Origin: CAYLJV01 sp964554215
Lineage (GTDB): Archaea; Hadarchaeota; Hadarchaeia; Hadarchaeales; JAGGTB01
NCBI GenBank assembly: GCA_964554215.1
Contig: CAZKND010000046.1
Location: 1-10,279, forward strand
Direction of reading: 5' to 3'
Length of the DNA stretch: 10,279 bases
This document shows, in pieces, positions 6,386-10,279 of the stretch. Under the pieces are notes generated by a model that searched no databases, was not told the DNA's origin, and saw nothing but the letters and a program-made list of their open reading frames with translations. Each line of letters opens with the position of its first letter. Positions within the stretch are counted from its first letter, which is position 1. A program made the position numbers and the translations under genes.

Positions 6386-7321
6386 CTAAATGAATTCGTC
6401 CTCTTCCAAACCCAACTCAAAAGTTTCCTGTAAAATTTCATAAGCAGCGGCAGGGGGAATGATCCCTCTTTCTGTTATAATCAAATCGATATATTCCGAA
6501 GGAGTTACATCAAAAGCAGGATTCCTTATATCTACCCCTGAAAACTCATCAGGGGAAACCACCTCATTTTCATCCCTCTCTTCTATCTGAACCAATTCTC
6601 CTACTAAAGTCGAAGGATGAAATTTGTAACTTTCTGCAGCGACAAACGTCGGAACTCTTGCCTCATTAGCCGCCAGAGCTATCTGGGAAGTACCAATCTT
6701 ATTCACTACAGCCCCATTAGCCGCTATACTATCCGCCCCCACAATCACCTTATCCACCTCTTTCATGAAATGCCTAGCCGCCGAATCTACTATCAAAGTA
6801 ACTGGAATACCATATTCGGACAACTCTCGAACGGTAATATATCCCTGTCTCCTCGGTCTCGCTTCCGTAGCTACTACCTCAATATCTTTACCGTTGTCAT
6901 AAGCCGTCTTAATGACTGAAAGAGCATTAGAACTATTACAATGAGTCATGATAACATCTCCATCCGAAATACGTCTACAACCTATCTCCCCGATTTTATC
7001 TTTAGCCTCGTTCGCCCTATCGATAAACTCATCCGCCCGAGAGATGGCTAACTCCCTTAAATCTTCCAACTCTTCCGAACTATCTAAATCTCTAGTAACG
7101 AACCTGACAGAATTCGATAAAGAAACAGCACTAGGTCTGGTATCGAGCAAAATTTTTCCCGCTTCATCTAACTCATCAATCAGTTGTTTCGAATTTTCCA
7201 CATCACTATTCTTAGCGGCCTCTCTCAAAGCCTCGGCCGCTGCTTTAGCAATCTTCCTGGCTCCGCGAATTTCCATAGTCTCTATTTTTTGAGCAATATC
7301 CTCTACCTTAGAAATTACCAA
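6386..7321 (-). CDS. Ribose-1,5-bisphosphate isomerase (eIF2B-like family)
   Basis: This 311-residue cytosolic enzyme converts ribose 1,5-bisphosphate to ribulose 1,5-bisphosphate. In archaea that step lies between AMP phosphorylase and type III RuBisCO in nucleoside degradation. Family signatures: MEIRGARKIAKAA (16-28), THCNSSNAL with catalytic-type Cys128 (126-134), the phosphate-binding EARPRRQG (153-160), and VGADSIAANGAVVNKIG with catalytic-type Asp197 (194-210). Cys and Asp match the pair known from the Thermococcus enzyme (Cys133/Asp202), which separates this protein from eIF2B alpha and methylthioribose-1-phosphate isomerase, though those paralogs remain possible. Length is close to the usual 310-325. 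The start is TTG, with GGTG (7327-7330) five bases upstream; the next in-frame ATG (residue 16) would cut off the N-terminal helix. AMP phosphorylase and RuBisCO are not in the window. Confidence 0.9.
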   Translation of the reverse strand: MVISKVEDIAQKIETMEIRGARKIAKAAAEALREAAKNSDVENSKQLIDELDEAGKILLDTRPSAVSLSNSVRFVTRDLDSSEELEDLRELAISRADEFIDRANEAKDKIGEIGCRRISDGDVIMTHCNSSNALSVIKTAYDNGKDIEVVATEARPRRQGYITVRELSEYGIPVTLIVDSAARHFMKEVDKVIVGADSIAANGAVVNKIGTSQIALAANEARVPTFVAAESYKFHPSTLVGELVQIEERDENEVVSPDEFSGVDIRNPAFDVTPSEYIDLIITERGIIPPAAAYEILQETFELGLEEDEFI

Positions 7322-7339
7322 ATAAACACCTTAATCAAA

Positions 7340-7376
7340 TTTATAAACCATGATAGAAAAAACTTGCCAAGCAAGT
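7340..7376. promoter_or_regulatory. Bidirectional promoter region with 15-bp palindrome
   Basis: TTTATAAA (7340-7347, self-complementary) is followed by the perfect palindrome ACTTGC-CAA-GCAAGT (7362-7376). For the plus-strand zinc-ribbon gene this TATA predicts a start near 7370, inside the palindrome. For the minus-strand isomerase the same TATA would give an almost leaderless transcript, conflicting with its Shine-Dalgarno, so a weaker AT-rich element near 7377-7386 may serve it; the palindrome would then lie between that element and its start. One regulator could thus act on both genes. A second TATA-like CATATACA (7393-7400) could alternatively give the zinc-ribbon gene a leaderless start. 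Confidence 0.45.
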
Positions 7377-7422
7377 AATTAAAACTTAAACTCATATACA
7401 AGTATAAGATAAGGTCGATAAA

Positions 7423-7659
7423 ATGGGAAAGAAAAAAGATTTTAAATGTCCTGAATGTGGCGGAAAAGGAGAACCCACAGGGAACACATGGCCCCTCACC
7501 AGTCCTATGGCTTTGATGGGTGGAAACCTAATCATCATGGGAACTCTAGAGTGTCAAGAATGTGGAAACAAATTCCGAAAGAAACTAAAGGAAATGCCTC
7601 TAGAGTCTGAAGAAGCAAAAAAGGCAAAGAAAGAAGCGGAAGAAGACGACGAAGAGTAA
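7423..7659 (+). CDS. Small zinc-ribbon protein with acidic tail
   Basis: This is a 78-residue protein. Two Cys pairs, CPEC (Cys9/Cys12) and CQEC (Cys44/Cys47), are arranged as a classical zinc ribbon binding one Zn ion. The 31-residue linker is unusually hydrophobic in its centre (MALMGGNLIIMG, 29-40), which could be a beta hairpin in the ribbon or a contact surface. The C-terminus (about 59-78) alternates Lys and Glu/Asp and is probably a disordered, salt-adapted tail. Archaea have many such uncharacterised ribbons acting in transcription, translation or protein interaction, and nothing here picks one. The ATG has only a weak AAGGT seven bases upstream. Its stop codon abuts the stop of the convergent 73-residue gene with no base between. 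Confidence 0.75.
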   Translation: MGKKKDFKCPECGGKGEPTGNTWPLTSPMALMGGNLIIMGTLECQECGNKFRKKLKEMPLESEEAKKAKKEAEEDDEE

Positions 7660-7881
7660 CTACTTGCTTCTCAGTTTATTAAGAAAAATTCTATAATCCG
7701 CCCTAACAGTAGGATCTTCTTCTTCAGAAACCAGTTTATCGAATTTATTTTCGAAATCCTGTAAACTAGAAGAGCTTTCAGCTTCGTCCCTTACAACGCT
7801 TTCTAGATCTTGAGGAAAATTAAGATATGGTTTAACGGATTCGAAGACCTCAATTAATTCATCTTTTTCAGAATTTTTCAT
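7660..7881 (-). CDS. Unknown 73-residue acidic protein in the lrp operon
   Basis: No family recognised. The protein is soluble, strongly charged and predicted largely helical (DELIEVFESVKPYLNFP, then SLQDFENKFDKLVSEE and TVRADYRIFLNKLRSK), with no Cys and no membrane segment. The gene is supported by an AGGTG Shine-Dalgarno five to six bases before the ATG, overlapping the TAG stop of the lrp gene, and by an intergenic gap of only 8 bases. It is therefore probably co-translated with the regulator and may be a partner or simply a lineage-specific rider. It ends flush against the zinc-ribbon stop. Confidence 0.65.
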   Translation of the reverse strand: MKNSEKDELIEVFESVKPYLNFPQDLESVVRDEAESSSSLQDFENKFDKLVSEEEDPTVRADYRIFLNKLRSK

Positions 7882-7889
7882 AGATACAC

Positions 7890-8348
7890 CTAGAGGTCCA
7901 AAAGGTCTTCCTTGTAAGTCTCCATAGTCATCGTAATATCCACGTCTTTAACACCCTGATATGTACTAATCCTGTCCTCAACAAATTCACTTATCTCAGC
8001 TCTATCTTCAGCTCTAACCTTAGCTATCAAACCATGATTTCCAGTGGTTTTATGCACTTCACAAACCCCCTTACATCTAGTTAGCACTCCAGCCACTCTT
8101 CTAGCTTCGCTAGATTTGACATCTATATTCAAAAATGCAGCAATATTGTATCCGGCTTTCTCAGGATCAACCTTTGCAGTATAACCCTGTAAAACACCTT
8201 CTTCCTCAAGGTCTTTCATTCTCCTTCTGACCCCAGAAGTGCTCAACCCAACTTCTTCAGATATATCCTTGAGAGTCTCTCTTCCATCTTCCACTAACAT
8301 TTCAATAATCTTCATGTCTACGCTATCTAAATCGCGAATAAAAATCAC
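7890..8348 (-). CDS. Lrp/AsnC family transcriptional regulator
   Basis: This 152-residue DNA-binding regulator has an N-terminal winged HTH (about 6-56: LDSVDMKIIEMLVEDGRETLKDIS, then the recognition helix STSGVRRRMKDLEEEGVL) and a C-terminal RAM/ligand-binding domain (about 62-146: AFLNIDVKSSEARRVAGVL, VCEVHKTTGNHGLIAKV, VKDVDITMTMETYKED). Members form dimers to octamers and respond to amino acids. The only in-frame start near the expected N-terminus is GTG at 8346-8348, since a TAG lies four codons upstream. Its Shine-Dalgarno AAGG touches the GTG directly, so the exact start is uncertain (a later ATG at residue 12 would cut into the HTH). The gene is followed by the 73-residue protein. A palindrome in its own promoter suggests autoregulation. 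AdoMet synthetase lies upstream on the same strand, so methionine or AdoMet metabolism is a possible target. Confidence 0.92.
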   Translation of the reverse strand: MIFIRDLDSVDMKIIEMLVEDGRETLKDISEEVGLSTSGVRRRMKDLEEEGVLQGYTAKVDPEKAGYNIAAFLNIDVKSSEARRVAGVLTRCKGVCEVHKTTGNHGLIAKVRAEDRAEISEFVEDRISTYQGVKDVDITMTMETYKEDLLDL

Positions 8349-8370
8349 CCTTAATTTCTAAAAATGAAAC

Positions 8371-8425
8371 AATTGTCTTTTTTACCATTTCGCGTATTCA
8401 ACTCATACGCCTGAAAGCTTATAAT
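8371..8425 (-). promoter_or_regulatory. lrp promoter with 19-bp palindrome operator candidate
   Basis: On the minus strand, ATTATAAG (about 8418-8425) is TATA-like and predicts a start near 8395. The perfect inverted repeat GCGTAT - 7 bases - ATACGC (8392-8410) spans that start. A second smaller palindrome, ACAATTGT (8369-8376), lies further downstream in the leader. Arm length and total size suit an Lrp-type operator, so autoregulation is the obvious reading. The leader would be about 47 bases. Confidence 0.5.
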
Positions 8426-8452
8426 CATTATGCATTTTTAGAGGTAACTAAG

Positions 8453-8473
8453 AAAGAAAAATTAAAAATTTTC
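8453..8473 (-). terminator. T-rich terminator after AdoMet synthetase
   Basis: Two bases past the TAG stop region, the minus strand reads GAAAATTTTTAATTTTTCTTTC, two runs of five T followed by a pyrimidine stretch, with no strong hairpin. This fits archaeal oligo-T termination and would insulate the lrp promoter that begins about 30 bases on. Confidence 0.5.
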
Positions 8474-8475
8474 TT

Positions 8476-9672
8476 CTAATAGACTTGAACTTTTCCATTT
8501 ACTATTCTTTCAGATACATCTTTCAAATTAGAAAGATGCTCTTCTGCTATACTTTCAGCGGAAGATTCCAATTCACCTACCGAATAACCCTCTTCAGGAC
8601 ATAGCCTCACATTCATAACCTTAGGTTCGTCTACAGGAGACCCAATCTGACTAAGTGTTCTTACAAAAACTTCTTCGACACCATCTAATTCTGATATCTC
8701 CTCAGCTATTTCCTCAGACATTACATTGTACAATTTTCCCACATGATTAACCGGATTCTTTCCGGCAGCCGCTTCTAGAGACATTGGTCTATCAAATGTT
8801 ATCAGTCCATTTACTCTATTGCCTCGACCAGTCATCCCATCATCCCCTTGCTCGGTGGAAGTGCCAGTAACTGTTTGGTAAACAACACCATTCTCGGGTT
8901 CATCGGCTGTATTGATATTTACATTAACTGATCTATCCGTTATCTCAGATGCCAATTTCATCATTTCTTCAGCAATATCTTCCTTTACCGAAAGATAATA
9001 GTCTAAATCATCTATGAAGGATGAAACCATAGCAATAGCGATTGTCAAATCAATCTCATCGCCCTCTCTTTGAACCATAACCTTAACGTCTTCCCCGACC
9101 TCAGGATAGTCCTCCTTGAAATCGTTAGAATTCAACGTTCTTTCCGTTTTAAGTGCTAATTTTTCCGTTTCTGAGAATGGAGCATAACCAACACCTATAG
9201 AAGTATCATTTGAAGGTGGCATTCCTTGATTCTTGAAAATATTTTTCAAATCAACGGAGCCGCTACCAATTCTAGCTTCCATATTAACATGCTTATCCAA
9301 ATCTAGATGTCTAACTTTGTCCTCAAGAAAATCTCTTGCAGCATTTAAAGAAATATCATCTACAGGTATTTTCTCACCATCAACTCTATCAGTTCCTCTC
9401 CCTGCAACAACAAGATAAATTGGAGATTCAACTTCTCCACCGCCAAACTCCGGATTAGCTGATCCCCCCACCAAAAGGACCTTATCGGTATTATGGTGAA
9501 GAATACTATCAAATCTATCTAAATATTCCTTACTTAAAGCTTGACTCACAGCCTCAGATATACCATCTGCAAGGGTATCGGGATGTCCTACACCCTTCCT
9601 TTCAACAATTTCAATGCTATGATTCTCCGCTGAAGGTCTATGAGACTTCTCAACAACTATGTTCCTACTCAT
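8476..9672 (-). CDS. mat: Archaeal S-adenosylmethionine synthetase
   Basis: This 398-residue cytosolic enzyme makes S-adenosylmethionine from methionine and ATP, supplying all methylation reactions. It belongs to the archaeal MAT family, only distantly related to bacterial MetK. Visible signatures are the ATP-site ERKGVGHPDTLADG (24-37), GYAPFSETE (172-180), the glycine-rich GTSTEQGDDG and GRGNR blocks (270-286), and AAAGKNPVNHVGK (301-313). Length equals the family norm of about 400, and no key block is missing. The ATG at 9670-9672 gives the standard N-terminus (RNIVVE); the Shine-Dalgarno is weak (AGG about seven bases upstream). It stands alone on its strand with its own promoter and a T-rich terminator, and is divergent from an XRE-type regulator that may or may not control it. 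Confidence 0.97.
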   Translation of the reverse strand: MSRNIVVEKSHRPSAENHSIEIVERKGVGHPDTLADGISEAVSQALSKEYLDRFDSILHHNTDKVLLVGGSANPEFGGGEVESPIYLVVAGRGTDRVDGEKIPVDDISLNAARDFLEDKVRHLDLDKHVNMEARIGSGSVDLKNIFKNQGMPPSNDTSIGVGYAPFSETEKLALKTERTLNSNDFKEDYPEVGEDVKVMVQREGDEIDLTIAIAMVSSFIDDLDYYLSVKEDIAEEMMKLASEITDRSVNVNINTADEPENGVVYQTVTGTSTEQGDDGMTGRGNRVNGLITFDRPMSLEAAAGKNPVNHVGKLYNVMSEEIAEEISELDGVEEVFVRTLSQIGSPVDEPKVMNVRLCPEEGYSVGELESSAESIAEEHLSNLKDVSERIVNGKVQVY

Positions 9673-9714
9673 GTTTAGCCTATCGGTATCTATATTTCAC
9701 AGACAGCTTATTAA

Positions 9715-9730
9715 TTTTTATATTTCCCCC
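9715..9730 (-). promoter_or_regulatory. BRE/TATA promoter of AdoMet synthetase
   Basis: The minus strand reads GGGGGAAATATAAAAA (9715-9730): a purine-rich BRE-like element directly before ATATAAAAA. The predicted start is near 9693, leaving a leader of about 20 bases before the ATG. This is the best-formed archaeal promoter in the window. No SAM-binding riboswitch structure is seen, and the short leader leaves no room for one. Confidence 0.65.
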
Positions 9731-9827
9731 ATAAATGATAGAAATTTAATTCAATGATGTTCTTAAGTTAAAACACTAGCAAAGGCTGTATGAAAAATAA
9801 GTTTCTGAAAGGGAGAATAATCATAAA

Positions 9828-10279
9828 ATGTTTGATGATGCCACAAAAAACAGGGTCTCGAGATGGATAGCAGGGGATATAGCAATATCGGAGGATCCCG
9901 GGGCCTCAATAAAGAGATGGAGAAAAAAATTCGAAATTAATCAAAACACTCTGGCCGAAAAGCTCGATATCTCGCCCTCTGTAATAAGTGATTATGAATC
10001 CGGTCGGAGAAAATCACCGGGAACAGGTATCATAAAAAAGATAGTTAGAGCTTTCATCAAATCCGACGAAGAAAGTGGTGGACAGGTGACTAAGGCCTTT
10101 GCAAACCGTTTCGAAGCTCATCTCCCAACTGAAGTTGTCCGGGATATAAGTGAATTCGAAAATCCCATCAATGGGGAAAAACTGTTAGATATAGTCAAAG
10201 GAGAGTCGGTTGCAAATGGAGATTTATTGGATAAGAGTCTCTTCGGATACACTGTGATCGACGGTCCAAAAGCCATTTT
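9828..10279 (+). CDS. XRE-type archaeal transcriptional regulator, 3' end missing
   Basis: The open frame runs from the ATG at 9828 to the window edge (150 full codons) without a stop, so the protein is cut off by the window. Residues about 12-80 contain a Cro/C1-type HTH preceded by an archaeal extension: GDIAISEDPGASIKRWR (16-32), then NTLAEKLDISPSVISDYESG (40-59) and RRKSPG (60-65). Together these are the hallmark of the archaea-specific regulator family often filed as COG1709, and I base the family call on that phrase. A second domain begins at about 95 (FEAHLPTEVVRDISEFENP...) and continues past the edge; LFGYTVIDGPKAI at 138-150 looks like the start of a conserved core. GGGAG lies 12 bases before the ATG, somewhat far. 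It is divergent from the AdoMet synthetase gene with 155 bases between starts. Target genes are unknown. Confidence 0.88.
   Translation, partial: MFDDATKNRVSRWIAGDIAISEDPGASIKRWRKKFEINQNTLAEKLDISPSVISDYESGRRKSPGTGIIKKIVRAFIKSDEESGGQVTKAFANRFEAHLPTEVVRDISEFENPINGEKLLDIVKGESVANGDLLDKSLFGYTVIDGPKAI

Noticed and set aside
6948..7292. Plus-strand open frame of about 114 codons
   Set aside because: It is the antisense shadow of the R15P isomerase gene, whose motifs are intact.
9673..9827. SAM riboswitch or small RNA before AdoMet synthetase
   Set aside because: The predicted leader is about 20 bases and no conserved paired core is visible.

Overview
The window looks like chromosomal DNA of a euryarchaeon. 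The archaeal markers are an archaeal-type S-adenosylmethionine synthetase, a ribose-1,5-bisphosphate isomerase of the eIF2B-like family, an archaeal EF-Tu domain-2-like small protein, ArlC- and ArlD/E-like archaellum accessory proteins, TATA-type promoters and T-rich terminators. The DNA is AT-rich, while almost every protein is loaded with Glu and Asp. That combination fits a salt-adapted, low-GC lineage (methanogen- or haloarchaeon-related), but this placement is inference.

Left part (217-3140, minus strand). Three genes read leftward: a winged-helix regulator, a soluble three-PAS histidine kinase, and a small one-pass protein with a class III (type IV pilin-like) N-terminus. The regulator and kinase both start at TTG behind strong Shine-Dalgarno sequences. 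No response regulator is present.

Middle (3350-5929, plus strand). After a 209-bp AT-rich divergent promoter region with a perfect 13-bp inverted repeat and four copies of an 8-bp motif, three genes read rightward. They are an acidic coiled-coil ArlC-like protein, a tightly coupled ArlD/E-like protein, and a signal-peptide membrane protein with an FN3-like outer region, a helical region, one membrane helix and a small basic cytosolic tail. No archaellin, arlF-J or che genes are visible, so this looks like a detached sensory or surface-structure module. Next to the kinase and the pilin-like gene it is the least ordinary part of the window.

Right part (6113-10279). This is mostly housekeeping and regulation. 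An EF-like beta-barrel protein converges with the R15P isomerase (AMP/nucleoside degradation), 3 bp between stops. A zinc-ribbon protein ends flush against a convergent two-gene unit (Lrp/AsnC regulator, then an unknown 73-residue protein). AdoMet synthetase reads leftward, and divergent from it a partial XRE-type archaeal regulator runs off the right edge.

Three intergenic regions here (before the EF-like gene, between isomerase and zinc ribbon, and before lrp) each carry a short palindrome just downstream of a TATA-like element, at or near the predicted transcription start. The palindromes differ in sequence and are good operator candidates. No tRNA, rRNA, CRISPR array or insertion sequence was recognised.
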